A stretch of 64,000 bases of DNA from Gloeobacter morelensis MG652769. GTDB taxonomy: Bacteria > Cyanobacteriota > Cyanobacteriia > Gloeobacterales > Gloeobacteraceae. Positions 8,249-16,697 of the stretch are shown in pieces. The notes below the pieces were generated by a model. The model ran no database searches. It saw only the letters and a program-made list of their open reading frames with translations, and was not told the DNA's origin. The stretch spans positions 4,774,001 through 4,838,000 of the forward strand of contig NZ_CP063845.1 in assembly GCF_021018745.1 (NCBI RefSeq), read 5' to 3'. Position 1 is the stretch's first letter, and every line of letters starts with the position of its first letter. A program made the position numbers and the translations under genes.

Positions 8249-8914
8249 CTACGGTGCGGTAGGCCGGGATTCGAGCGCACCCACCGGGCAGGCGACCCCG
8301 GTGCCGCCCAGGCCGCAGTAGCCGCCGGGGTTCTTGGAGAGGTATTGCTGGTGGTAATCCTCGGCGTAATAGAACTCCGGCGCGTCGAGGATCTCAGTGG
8401 TGATCCGGCCCAGGCCCGCAGCGGTGAGACGCTGTTGATAGGCTGCGCGGGAGGCTTCGGCGATTTGCTTTTGCTCGGGGGTAGAGCAGTAGATCCCGGA
8501 GCGGTACTGGGTACCGGCGTCGTTGCCCTGGCGCATGCCCTGGGTCGGATCGTGGTTCTCCCAAAAGATTTGCAGCAGACGCTCGTAGGCAATCACCTTG
8601 GGGTCGAAGACGACCAGGACGACTTCGTTGTGGCCGGTCATGCCGCTGCAGACTTCCCGATAGGTCGGGTTGGGGGTCAACCCGGCTGCGTAACCGACCG
8701 CCGTCGTGTAGACACCTTCGGCTTGCCAGAACAGGCGTTCGGCACCCCAGAAGCAGCCCATGCCGAACATGGCCTGTTCTGTTCCCTGGGGGAAGGGAGG
8801 CTGGAGGGGATGACCATTGACGTGGTGAGGAACGCTCACCGGCATCCTCTGCGCGCGCCCGGGCAACGCCTGCGCCGCCGTCGGCATTTGGACTTGTTTA
8901 TTGAATAACCCCAT
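8249..8914 (-). CDS. msrA: Peptide-methionine (S)-S-oxide reductase MsrA
   Basis: 221 residues. The nucleophile Cys is in '[13 protein letters not shown]' (residues ~50-62); further family features are '[19 protein letters not shown]', '[13 protein letters not shown]', '[23 protein letters not shown]' (split) and '[14 protein letters not shown]'. The ~45-residue N-terminal extension with 'ALPGR' and '[13 protein letters not shown]' is the usual cyanobacterial and plastid form, which supports the ATG at 8914. It reduces the S-epimer of methionine sulfoxide in proteins using thioredoxin. C-terminal Cys residues ('[14 protein letters not shown]') probably act in recycling. Confidence 0.95.
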   Translation of the reverse strand: MGLFNKQVQMPTAAQALPGRAQRMPVSVPHHVNGHPLQPPFPQGTEQAMFGMGCFWGAERLFWQAEGVYTTAVGYAAGLTPNPTYREVCSGMTGHNEVVLVVFDPKVIAYERLLQIFWENHDPTQGMRQGNDAGTQYRSGIYCSTPEQKQIAEASRAAYQQRLTAAGLGRITTEILDAPEFYYAEDYHQQYLSKNPGGYCGLGGTGVACPVGALESRPTAP

Positions 8915-9053
8915 GATGGAAGCTCTCCGCAGCCCAGTCGTGGGCTAATGTTTAGGCTGTTCTTTTACAATTTTAGCGCCTAGCCCGGGTGTCTTCTTGA
9001 CCAGGCGGTGCGGCCGTGCTGGTGGTAAAAGATCTGAAGGAGGGTACCGGCTC

Positions 9054-9506
9054 ATGCAACGCAAAAATCTAGCGTCGGGATCACCCTGGGAACCGATCGT
9101 CGGCTACTCGCGGACCGTACGTGTCGGGCGGCAGGTGTGGGTCTCGGGGACCACAGCCACCGACGCCGCAGGCCGGGTGGTCGGGGAAGGCGACGCTTAC
9201 GCCCAGACCCTCCAGGTACTCAAGAATATCGAGCAGGCCCTGCTGCGCGCCGGAAGCAGCCTCACCGACGTCGTGCGCACCCGCATCTACGTGACGGACA
9301 TCGACCAGTGGGAGGCGGTCGGCCGCGCCCACGGCGAAGTATTTGGCCAGATCCGGCCTGCTTCCACGCTGGTGGAAATCCGCCGCCTTATCGACCCGGT
9401 GATGATCGTCGAAATCGAGGCAGACGCCTGGATCAGCGAAGATCAGGACGGATCGGACGGAGTGCCGGGGAAAAAACCGGGATCGAGCGCGTCCTCAAGG
9501 GAGTAG
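9054..9506 (+). CDS. RidA/YjgF family protein
   Basis: 150 residues from the ATG at 9054, preceded by GAAGGAG. RidA fold features: '[17 protein letters not shown]', '[19 protein letters not shown]', '[14 protein letters not shown]' (with the conserved Arg that binds carboxylates in deaminating members), '[15 protein letters not shown]' and 'VEIEADAW'. RidA hydrolyses reactive enamine/imine intermediates; this branch may differ in substrate. The last ~20 residues are a polar tail that overlaps the broken DUF29 gene on the other strand by 64 nt. Confidence 0.85.
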   Translation: MQRKNLASGSPWEPIVGYSRTVRVGRQVWVSGTTATDAAGRVVGEGDAYAQTLQVLKNIEQALLRAGSSLTDVVRTRIYVTDIDQWEAVGRAHGEVFGQIRPASTLVEIRRLIDPVMIVEIEADAWISEDQDGSDGVPGKKPGSSASSRE

Positions 9507-9946
9507 GGACATTCCTCAGGAAAGTGACCGTAGGGCAAGTCCGTCTGCTGGACAGCCAACCTCAGACCCGCTTGCCACCCTTCTTGAAACGCCTCGACAA
9601 GATACGCCTTCAAACTCGGTTGGGCGGTCAGCAGTCGCGATACCTGTCTTTGTTGTTCATCGATGGTCGCCTGCCAGGAGTTGCCGCGCCGCTCGATCTA
9701 GAACTGCCATTTGAGAAGATGCCCAACCAAAATGGCCAACCGGCTTTCCAGTTCTCGCCGCTCCGCCCGACCCAACGACTCGATCTCCTCAGCCAGGTTT
9801 TCAATATCCAACCGCTCCCACTGGCGCGCTCTGATCGCAGCAGCCTGCTGGGCGGTCCAGGCATAAAAATCGGCCTCGTACAAGCTTTGCGGCCGCTCGG
9901 GTCTATGGCTGCGCACCGTATTGCCTCGCCGCGGACTGGTTGCCAC
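9443..9946 (-). pseudogene. DUF29 family gene interrupted by an in-frame TAG
   Basis: Reading the minus strand gives a complete DUF29 protein of ~167 residues in one frame, with a single amber codon at codon 83. Before it: 'YEADFYAWTAQQAAAIRA', 'NLAEEIESLGRAERREL' and 'LLKWQF'; after it: 'ERRGNSWQATIDEQQRQV', 'SLKAYLVEAFQEGW', '[17 protein letters not shown]'. The intact paralogue at 18292 reads 'LLKWVYQPKARSNSW' at this place, so TAG replaces a Gln codon. No frameshift is present, and both halves keep family residues, so the stop is recent or is read through. DUF29 has no established function; members are abundant in cyanobacteria. Confidence 0.8.
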
Positions 9947-9985
9947 CAGCCTAACCGCATGAGTCTGAACGGTACGACCCGGCGG

Positions 9986-10720
9986 CTAGATCCCCGGGCC
10001 GTGCAAAAAGTCTTCGAGCAAGCGCGCCTCGATGGCGCAACTCGGAGCTGCCGGTTTCCCGGTTTTGTCGGTGCGCAACTGCTGCACTTCGCTTTCGAGT
10101 TCGTCGATGCGGCGGACCAGCGAGCGGATCACATCGGCGAGCGGGTCGGGCACCTGGCCGTGGGCGAGCGGGTCGATGCGCTCGCCGTCCTGGTAGACCA
10201 CCCGGCCGGGTACACCCACCACCGTGCAATCGCTGGGCACCGTGCGCAGTACCACCGATCCGGCCCCGATGCGGGTGTTGTTGCCGATTTCGATATTCCC
10301 CAAAACTTTTGCCCCGGCGCCGACCACGACGTTGTCGCCCAGGGTGGGGTGGCGCTTGCCCTTTTGTTTGCCGGTGCCGCCGATGGTGACGCCCTGGTAG
10401 ATCAGCGCGTCGCGGCCGATGATGGCGGTTTCACCAATCACCACGCCCATGCCGTGGTCGATGAAGATGCCCGCGCCGATGGTGGCCCCCGGGTGAATCT
10501 CGACGCCGGTCAGCCAGCGGGCGATGTGGGATAAAAAGCGTGCCGGCCAGAACCAGCGGCGGGCGTACAGAAGATGGGCGAAGCGGTGGACGGCGATGGC
10601 GTGCAGACCCGGATAACAAGTCAGCACTTCAAACCACGAACGCGCGGCCGGGTCTTTCTCGAAGGCGGCCTGAAAGTCTTCCCGGATGGTAGCGACGACG
10701 CTTGCCAGGGTTTTGTACAC
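9986..10720 (-). CDS. cysE: Serine O-acetyltransferase
   Basis: About 244 residues from a GTG start at 10720 (an open frame continues upstream without family resemblance). It makes O-acetylserine from serine and acetyl-CoA, the first step of cysteine synthesis. N-terminal helical part: 'REDFQAAFEKDPAARSWFEV', 'YPGLHAIAVHRFAH'; then the left-handed beta-helix with hexapeptide repeats: 'EIHPGATIGAGIFIDHGMG', 'IGETAIIGRDALIYQGVTIG', 'GTGKQKGKRHPTLGDNVVVG'. The catalytic His-Asp motif is in 'IDHGMG'. The C-terminal ~45 residues ('RRIDELESEVQQLRTD') form a short coiled coil, as in other cyanobacterial CysE. Confidence 0.95.
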   Translation of the reverse strand: MYKTLASVVATIREDFQAAFEKDPAARSWFEVLTCYPGLHAIAVHRFAHLLYARRWFWPARFLSHIARWLTGVEIHPGATIGAGIFIDHGMGVVIGETAIIGRDALIYQGVTIGGTGKQKGKRHPTLGDNVVVGAGAKVLGNIEIGNNTRIGAGSVVLRTVPSDCTVVGVPGRVVYQDGERIDPLAHGQVPDPLADVIRSLVRRIDELESEVQQLRTDKTGKPAAPSCAIEARLLEDFLHGPGI

Positions 10721-10886
10721 AGTCGTGTGAAAGTAACGGCGCCCAGTGCCACACCATCTTAACAGCCCGGCAGACGATGTTTTTTGCGCCCTCCCCGAGC
10801 GGTAATCCGCCGCAAGCGCCCCGTGTCGGCCATGTTGAGCTGTGGCCCGGTCAATGCCATGATTAAACCATCGCAAGGGTTCTGCC

Positions 10887-11444
10887 GTGAGTCGCCCTGT
10901 TATTCTGCGCTGGACCAGCAGCGATTTGGCGAATCTGCCGGACAACGGCAATCGCTACGAAATTATTGACGGAGACCTTTTTGTGAGCAGGGCTCCCCAC
11001 TCCGAGCACCAGTACGTCTGTGGCCGCATCTTTCGCTTTCTGGATGCCTGGTCCGACGATAGTGGACTCGGTCGACCTTTTCCGGGTCCTGGAGTGGTCT
11101 TCACCGACGCCGACAACGTCATCCCCGATGTGGTCTGGATAAGCCGGGAGCGGCTCGCTGGTTCCCTCGACCCAGCCGGTCATTTAACCAGAGCGCCGGA
11201 ACTGGTGGTGGAGGTTCTCTCCCCCGGCAACGCCTTTGTCGATCGCGAGAACAAGCTCAACCTGTACGCTCAACAAGGCGTCAAAGAGTACTGGATCGTT
11301 GATTGGCAAGCCCTGGGCATCGAAATTTACAGGCCGCAGGCGGCGACTTTGCAGCGCGTCGCCACGCTGGGCACGGCGGACACCTTGCGTAGCGCGCTGT
11401 TACCCGGCTTCGATTGTCCAGTCCAACGCATTTTTGGCCGGTAG
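10887..11444 (+). CDS. Uma2 (DUF820) family putative endonuclease
   Basis: 185 residues from a GTG start. PD-(D/E)XK-type signature of the Uma2 family: 'GNRYEIIDGDLFVSRAP' (N-terminal E), 'VIPDVVWISRERL' (PDV), 'APELVVEVLSPGNAFVDRENK' (E-x-SP-x-N) and 'YAQQGVKEYWIVDW'. These genes are very numerous in cyanobacteria; a nuclease role is predicted from the fold only. It is divergent from cysE (166-bp gap) and ends 16 bp before the convergent aroB. Confidence 0.9.
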   Translation: MSRPVILRWTSSDLANLPDNGNRYEIIDGDLFVSRAPHSEHQYVCGRIFRFLDAWSDDSGLGRPFPGPGVVFTDADNVIPDVVWISRERLAGSLDPAGHLTRAPELVVEVLSPGNAFVDRENKLNLYAQQGVKEYWIVDWQALGIEIYRPQAATLQRVATLGTADTLRSALLPGFDCPVQRIFGR

Positions 11445-11460
11445 GGGTGCCGCTGCACCC

Positions 11461-12546
11461 TCAACCGCGCAGGGCATCGAGCACGCCGCGCAGCACCTCT
11501 GTGGGCACCTCGACCCCGGTGCGAACGCGACCAATCGCTTCCGGCAACACGAAGCGCACCTTGCCCGCCTCGACTTTTTTGTCCGATTGCATGCGCAACA
11601 GCAGCGCCTCGGTGGCAATATCGCTCTTCCAGCGCACCGGCAGGCGGGCTTTGACAATCAACGCCTCCTGGCGGCGAAGCTCCTCGGGGCTCCAGAGATC
11701 CAGCGCCGCCGCCACCCGGCCCGCCGCCACCATACCGAGGGCGACTCCCTCGCCGTGCAGATAGCGGCGGTAACCGGTGGCACTTTCGAGGGCGTGGCCG
11801 ACGGTATGGCCGTAGTTGAGGATGGCGCGCAGACCGCCTTCGCGCTCGTCGCGCACGACCACCTCCGCTTTGGTCTGGCAGGAGCGCACCAGCAGCGTGG
11901 TGAGGGTGCGGCCGTCGGGACGCTGCAGACTGGATAACTGCTCCAGGCGCTTGAACAGGTCCGCATCCCAGATGACGCCGTACTTGATCACCTCGGCCAT
12001 CGCAGCGCGCATCTCGCGCGGCGGCAGCGTCGAAAGCACCTGCGGATCGATAAGCACCAGGCAGGGCTGGTGAAAGGTACCGATCAAGTTTTTGCCCACA
12101 GGATGGTTGACTCCCGTCTTACCGCCGATGGCGGCGTCCACCATCGCCAGCAACGTCGTGGGCACTTGGGCCACCCGGATGCCCCGCAGCCAGGTGCTGG
12201 CCGCGAAGCCCGCCATGTCGCCCACCACCCCGCCGCCTAAAGCGACGATGAGCGACGAGCGCTCCAGGCGGTGTTCAAGGGCTGCTTGATAAATGCGCTC
12301 CACCGAGCGCAGGTGCTTGTGGCGCTCGCCCGCCGGGACTGTGACGCTTGCCGTCTCAAAACCGGCGGCGTTCAAGGAGCGTACCACCCGGGCACCGTAA
12401 TGGCGCAAAACCACGGGATTGCTCACCACCAGCGCCCGGTTCACTTTGCCCAGTTCGGCCAGGTACTCGCCAAGGCGCTCAAGACCGCCCTCGTCGATGC
12501 GGATGTCGTAACTGTCCATGGGCAGGGCAACAGGGATGCGGATCAT
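11461..12546 (-). CDS. aroB: 3-dehydroquinate synthase
   Basis: 361 residues from the ATG at 12546, the usual AroB length; the open frame extends further upstream but without conserved sequence. It catalyses step 2 of the shikimate pathway (DAHP to 3-dehydroquinate; NAD+ and divalent metal). NAD-binding and active-site features: 'VVSNPVVLRHYG', 'GERHKHLRSVERIY', 'ALGGGVVGDMAGFAASTWLR', 'VPTTLLAMVDAAIGGKTGVN', 'PVGKNLIGTFHQP' and the metal-ligand motifs 'AEVIKYG', 'LNYGHTVGHALE'. All key regions are intact. Confidence 0.97.
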   Translation of the reverse strand: MIRIPVALPMDSYDIRIDEGGLERLGEYLAELGKVNRALVVSNPVVLRHYGARVVRSLNAAGFETASVTVPAGERHKHLRSVERIYQAALEHRLERSSLIVALGGGVVGDMAGFAASTWLRGIRVAQVPTTLLAMVDAAIGGKTGVNHPVGKNLIGTFHQPCLVLIDPQVLSTLPPREMRAAMAEVIKYGVIWDADLFKRLEQLSSLQRPDGRTLTTLLVRSCQTKAEVVVRDEREGGLRAILNYGHTVGHALESATGYRRYLHGEGVALGMVAAGRVAAALDLWSPEELRRQEALIVKARLPVRWKSDIATEALLLRMQSDKKVEAGKVRFVLPEAIGRVRTGVEVPTEVLRGVLDALRG

Positions 12547-12800
12547 ACGGGCGGCCTGTTCAGCGGCGCGGGCGAATCGGGAGCAATTCGAGTGTAGCGC
12601 CGGGCGGGGTTGCGTCAATGTCCTAGCCCAGTTGCGCCAGGTACCGAAGCCACCAAAATCGGCGGATAGTTTACAGAAACCGCCGCGATCCGTTGAACGG
12701 TGTACGGAGTAATTACTGTAGCTATTTCGCGACGAACGGTAGGGCTTGCTGAACCCCAGTTTTACCCGCAATGGCGAAGGTTATCAACAGGAGCATATTC

Positions 12801-13265
12801 ATGAAATGCAACGTGCGCTTATTCGCGGCGAGCATCACTCTGGCTGCCGGGCTGCTTTGGCACAGCGTATCGGCACCCCACGCATTCGCTCAACAGAATG
12901 AAGCCTCCAGCGTATCCGGTTTTTGTCAGGAAGAACTCGGTGGCGAATTGTTTTTCAGAACTGAACTATTTTTTGGTTTGTCCAAATCAGACGGTTCACA
13001 GGTGAGTGAAGCGGAATTTCAGGGCTTTGTCGACACCGTGGTAACACCTTTGTTTCCCGATGGACTGACTTTGCTCACAGGCCAAGGGCAATTCAAAGAT
13101 TCAACCGGAACCATCATTGAAGAAGGATCGAAGCTGTTGATCCTGCTCTATCCCTTCAGCCGCGAAAGCAGTGCAAAGGTCAATCAGGTCCGGGAAGCCT
13201 ACAAAGACTCCTTCCAACAACAATCCGTACTGCGTACGGACGAGCAATCCTGCCTTTCGTTTTGA
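12801..13265 (+). CDS. DUF3574 family secreted protein
   Basis: 154 residues from the ATG at 12801 (CAGGAG 8 nt upstream). Signal peptide at residues ~1-31 ('FAASITLAAGLLWHSVSAPH', cleavage near AFA-Q). The mature domain fits DUF3574: 'FFRTELFFGLSKSDGSQVSE', 'EFQGFVDTVVTPLFPDGLT', 'EEGSKLLILLYPF', 'IDQVREAYKDSF'-like helix and the terminal 'SVLRTDEQSCLSF'. The final Cys probably pairs with the Cys at the mature N-terminus ('GFCQEE'). Function unknown; predicted periplasmic. Confidence 0.75.
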   Translation: MKCNVRLFAASITLAAGLLWHSVSAPHAFAQQNEASSVSGFCQEELGGELFFRTELFFGLSKSDGSQVSEAEFQGFVDTVVTPLFPDGLTLLTGQGQFKDSTGTIIEEGSKLLILLYPFSRESSAKVNQVREAYKDSFQQQSVLRTDEQSCLSF

Positions 13266-13547
13266 GCTTGAGCGCGGCCGTTTTCGCGCCGAGGACAGCG
13301 GCTGCAACCGGCAACGGCTGTCCGACAAAGAAGGCTCCCAGATGGTGCGCGCCGTTTTGAATGCCCGGCGCTATCGCATTACAGCCGCGGAGGTGTTTCT
13401 CGGGCAATTGCGCCAAGCGCAAGTCTGAACCCACCGGCTCCAAAGCGGATCGATTGCATTGAAAAATTTGTCGGCAGTGATGCACATATCCCCTCGCGTT
13501 CTGCCGTAGTATGTTCTTGCATTACAGAACATCACTGCAATCAAGCC

Positions 13548-14048
13548 ATGAGCCATTGGAAAAAGATTGTACCTGCGTCTTTTGTTTGGCTGTTCCTGGC
13601 CTTACCCGGCCTGGCCGCGGTACCGACGCTGACCCAGCAGGCCAGGGACAATCTGGTCGAGACCGAGCGCTTTCTGGTGGTCAGGACCGTCAAAGAGATC
13701 CCCGAGGCGGTCCAGGCCCAGATGGCCAATCTGCTGCGCCAGGCAAGTCTGCAACTGGCCAATCCGGGACAGCAATTGCAAAAGGCGGACAATGACGACC
13801 CCATGGTGCCCCAGCGCCGTCTGCTCTTTGCGGGGATCTCGCCGGATTACTGCGTCGTGGTTTACGAGCAATACGCCTACAGTGCCAAGGGAATAGTAGG
13901 CACCGTCCTGGTCTACTCCCTTACGGGAAACACAGCCAAGCTCGTAGGCGGCGGGGTCACCCGCAGCGACATCGGCGATCTGGCCCAGCTGAAAACGGCG
14001 GTCAAAAAGGGCGAGATCCGCCCTCTGGCCAGGGGCTATCTGCCCTGA
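13548..14048 (+). CDS. Hypothetical exported protein
   Basis: 166 residues. Signal peptide at residues 1-24 ('KKIVPASFVWLFLALPGLAA'). The mature part is mixed: a helical first half ('QQARDNLVETERFLVVRTVK', 'QAQMANLLRQASLQLANPG') and a beta-rich second half ('RRLLFAGISPDYCVVVYE', 'VGTVLVYSLTGNTAKLVGGG'). Not recognised. It overlaps the 3' end of the convergent phosphoesterase gene by 13 nt. The preceding 280 bp (13266-13547) hold no convincing gene. Confidence 0.6.
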   Translation: MSHWKKIVPASFVWLFLALPGLAAVPTLTQQARDNLVETERFLVVRTVKEIPEAVQAQMANLLRQASLQLANPGQQLQKADNDDPMVPQRRLLFAGISPDYCVVVYEQYAYSAKGIVGTVLVYSLTGNTAKLVGGGVTRSDIGDLAQLKTAVKKGEIRPLARGYLP

Positions 14049-15631
14049 GCACTGCGGTCCCCGGCCCGGCCAAGGTCGAACGGTGCGAGCTTGTCGCTCA
14101 TCCAGCGGCCCAGGTATTGCTCGGCAATAAAGGGCCGCACGACCAGGCGGGGCGGGGTGCCCCCTTCGACATCGACGCGCAAAAACGAGTAGGGACGGCG
14201 CTTGTGGCCGCCCAGACCGTCGCGGCCGACAAAAAGCTGCGAGCGGGCCACCTCGCGGCTCTCGTCTCCAAATTCCTCGGTGAGCACCGGGCCTTCCGGG
14301 CGTTGGCGGCGCAGGCTGAAGCCGCTGCCGCCGCAGATCACAATGTCGAGGTGGGCATCGGCGTGGCCGGTGTCACCTGTGCGCAGGTACTCCAGGCAGT
14401 GGGCGTGGCCGGTGAAGATGGCGTCGACCAGGGGACGCCCCTTCGCACGATTCCCCACCTGCCGGTGCACCGCGTCGAGCACCCGGCGCAGGCGGCGGCG
14501 CACGGCGAGGGTCTGGGCCTGCTGCCACTTGGTGGCCTCGGTGACGTAGGGCGGGTGGTGCATATAGATCACCCGGCCGCGCGCCGACGGATCGTTCCAG
14601 GAGGCCGCCAGCCGCTCGGTGAGCCATTCGAGCTGCTCAAAATCGGTGACCGTACTCGGGTCGCACTGCAGTTGCTTGTCGAGGTCCATCTTCATCTCTT
14701 CGAGCTGCTCGATTTTGGTGCGCAACTCCTCGAGCTGCTCGGAAGCCTCTTCCTCGTCGGGCTCCAGGCCGTCCGACATCTCGAGCATCTGCTGCTTCTG
14801 GATTTCGAGTTCGGCGCGCTGGTGCTCGAGATCCCGGCGGGAAGCCTCGCCTTCGTCACTCGAAGCGAGCGGCGTGGGCGCGTTGAAGGTGTTGGAGTCG
14901 AGGGCGAAAAAGTCGATGCCCCCGGCCCGAAAGGTGTAGTAACGGTTGGGCAGGCGCGTGAAGGCCCCCGGCCGGTAGCGCAGGCAGCGCCCGGTAGCGG
15001 TGCGGGCGGTGTAGTGGCGGTCGAGGTGGCGCCCCAATTCGGCGTCGCTCTCGAAGGCTTTGAGGTAATCGAGAAACGCCTTAGCGTAAACTTTGCCCTG
15101 GTCGGAGCCGCGCCAGCCTACATCCAGATCAAGCTTGAAGCCGAGCAGCTGGCGCAGCGGCAGCATCGTCTGGGCTACCAGGCCGTAGAAAAAGGGCAGA
15201 TCGTAATAGTCGTGGTTGCCGGGGATGGGCAAGAAGGGCTGGTTGAAGACCATCCGGTCGTAGGCAATCTGCTCGGGCCGCTCGCCCCCCACCAGAAATT
15301 CGCGGTAGGGCTGGATGAAATTTTTGGGGTAGTACTCGTCGGAGCCCACCAGGTACATCACATCGCCCGTGTGCAGGACGAAGCGGCAATCCTCGCGCTG
15401 GGTGAGCATCTGCTCGGCGATCTGGCGCTGGGGGTTGTGGCCGCGGTGCGGGCCGGAACCGCTGTCGCCCACCACCAGAAACGAGAATTCCGGTTCCTCC
15501 GGCTGCCCGTCGTCGAGCACCAGGGCGGTCTGGTCGATCCCGCGGGCGCGAATCGGAGCCCCCTGCCACTGCACCCGCTTTTTCATCCGGGCAATCTTGT
15601 CGGCAATCGGTGGGTCGATGACAAAATCCAC
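14036..15631 (-). CDS. Calcineurin-like metallophosphoesterase with coiled-coil insertion
   Basis: About 531 residues from a GTG at 15631 with a G-rich RBS; further upstream the frame is open but unlike the family. Dinuclear metal motifs in order: 'FLVVGDSGSGP' (near residue 55), 'FVLHTGDVMYLVG', 'PIPGNHDYYD', 'VIYMHHPPYV', 'AIFTGHAHCLEYL'. Between the GNHD and HHPP motifs there is an unusual ~75-residue acidic coiled coil ('EHQRAELEIQKQQMLEMSDG', 'SEQLEELRTKIEQLEEMK'). No signal peptide, so cytoplasmic or exported otherwise. The substrate is not predictable; the large size and insertion set it apart from small Ppp-type phosphatases. Confidence 0.8.
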   Translation of the reverse strand: MDFVIDPPIADKIARMKKRVQWQGAPIRARGIDQTALVLDDGQPEEPEFSFLVVGDSGSGPHRGHNPQRQIAEQMLTQREDCRFVLHTGDVMYLVGSDEYYPKNFIQPYREFLVGGERPEQIAYDRMVFNQPFLPIPGNHDYYDLPFFYGLVAQTMLPLRQLLGFKLDLDVGWRGSDQGKVYAKAFLDYLKAFESDAELGRHLDRHYTARTATGRCLRYRPGAFTRLPNRYYTFRAGGIDFFALDSNTFNAPTPLASSDEGEASRRDLEHQRAELEIQKQQMLEMSDGLEPDEEEASEQLEELRTKIEQLEEMKMDLDKQLQCDPSTVTDFEQLEWLTERLAASWNDPSARGRVIYMHHPPYVTEATKWQQAQTLAVRRRLRRVLDAVHRQVGNRAKGRPLVDAIFTGHAHCLEYLRTGDTGHADAHLDIVICGGSGFSLRRQRPEGPVLTEEFGDESREVARSQLFVGRDGLGGHKRRPYSFLRVDVEGGTPPRLVVRPFIAEQYLGRWMSDKLAPFDLGRAGDRSAQGR

Positions 15632-15840
15632 GCCTGCCCCCTCACGTCTACTGCACGGTTCAGCCACTCTCTTCAAGCCAAGCACGCCGCTTGCCACCAG
15701 CGCTCTACCCGCCGGGTGAGGTCCTAGGCCCCTCAATTCAGTATGACGAAGTTTTGCGCACTTTCATCCTCCACCCGGCGCTGCGCCGGTGGCAGGGAGG
15801 GATATGGCCGCTATCCTGGAAAGAAAGTTTACAAAGCACG

Positions 15841-16410
15841 ATGTCCGCCAGCACCCAGCCGTCCACCCTCCCGGTCGAGGCCGCTTTTCGTATCTCGCCC
15901 CTTATCCGCTATACCCTGTTCGGGCTGCTGGTGAGTCTGGTACTGCCGCTGCCCTTTTTGCAGGTGAAGCTGGGGTCGCCTGTGCCGCTCTGGGTGACCC
16001 TGGCCGGGATCGCCGCCGGATGCGTGGCCCTGGCTGCCGCCCTTTCTCAGCGCGTCCTCACCGACGGGCAGGGCGTGGCGGTGCGTTACGCCCGCTGGGT
16101 GCCGGGTTTTGTAGGCCGCTCCTGGCAGATGGCCTGGGAAGAAGTGCGCGAAATCCGCTCCGCGCCCACCAGCCAGGGCGGCCGGGTCCACTATCTGGTC
16201 AACGGGCGCGGGGATCGCTATTTGCTGCCGATGCGCATCGCCGGATTCGCCCGTTTTTTGCGCATCCTCGAAGCGCGCACCGGCCTGGATACCAGCCGCG
16301 TCAAGCCCCTCGCCCAACCGTGGATGTACCTGGCGCTGCTGGTGTGCGTGGTGCTGATGTTCGGTGCGGACCTGTTCATCCTCGCGGCGGCTTTCGCGGG
16401 TAGTCCTTAG
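15841..16410 (+). CDS. Membrane protein with PH-like domain
   Basis: 189 residues from the ATG at 15841. Membrane segments near residues 22-42 ('IRYTLFGLLVSLVLPLPFL'), 50-68 ('WVTLAGIAAGCVALAAALS') and 162-185 ('MYLALLVCVVLMFGADLFIL'). Between the second and third lies a ~75-residue cytosolic part ('GVAVRYARWVPGFVGRSWQM', 'WEEVREIRS') typical of bacterial PH-like membrane proteins. Divergent from the phosphoesterase gene. Function unknown. Confidence 0.6.
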   Translation: MSASTQPSTLPVEAAFRISPLIRYTLFGLLVSLVLPLPFLQVKLGSPVPLWVTLAGIAAGCVALAAALSQRVLTDGQGVAVRYARWVPGFVGRSWQMAWEEVREIRSAPTSQGGRVHYLVNGRGDRYLLPMRIAGFARFLRILEARTGLDTSRVKPLAQPWMYLALLVCVVLMFGADLFILAAAFAGSP

Positions 16411-16697
16411 AGCGGGGATGGTCGCGACTGCAGAAGCGAAACAATCCGGCGCCCATCGGGAGCTGTCGTTCCGCCTGGCTCAGATTTGACGTTCCGCCTC
16501 CGTATTAACTAACATGAAGCAGAGAAGCGGGTCGAATCCCCGGACGAGCGCCCAATCGCTCTGAAGCTTTTGAACTTCTGCCGGTCGCAAGACGGCTGGG
16601 CCTCACGCTCGCCCACCGGTCACAGGCCCGGGCGACAGAAAAAGTTTCCGGCCATGGATTTGCAGGTCTTCTCCTTGTCACCTACCAGGAGATCTCC
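16411..16697 (+). other. Long leader before the DEAD-box helicase gene
   Basis: 287 bp without a gene. It is G/C rich with several short inverted repeats (for example around 16530-16560 and 16620-16650) and ends with the AGGAG ribosome-binding site at 16687-16691. Cold-responsive RNA helicase genes often have long structured leaders, but no specific element can be named here. Confidence 0.35.

Noticed and set aside
9137-10534. Plus-strand open frame of 465 codons across RidA, DUF29 and cysE
   Set aside because: Shadow frame: the real genes on both strands explain all conserved residues.
13266-13430. Open frame after the DUF3574 gene ending 'TAAEVFLGQLRQAQV'
   Set aside because: No start codon with RBS, overlaps the DUF3574 end in another frame, and no recognisable family.
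14117-15727. Long plus-strand open frame opposite the phosphoesterase
   Set aside because: It is the antisense shadow of the real gene, rich in Gly, Val, Ala and His with no motifs.
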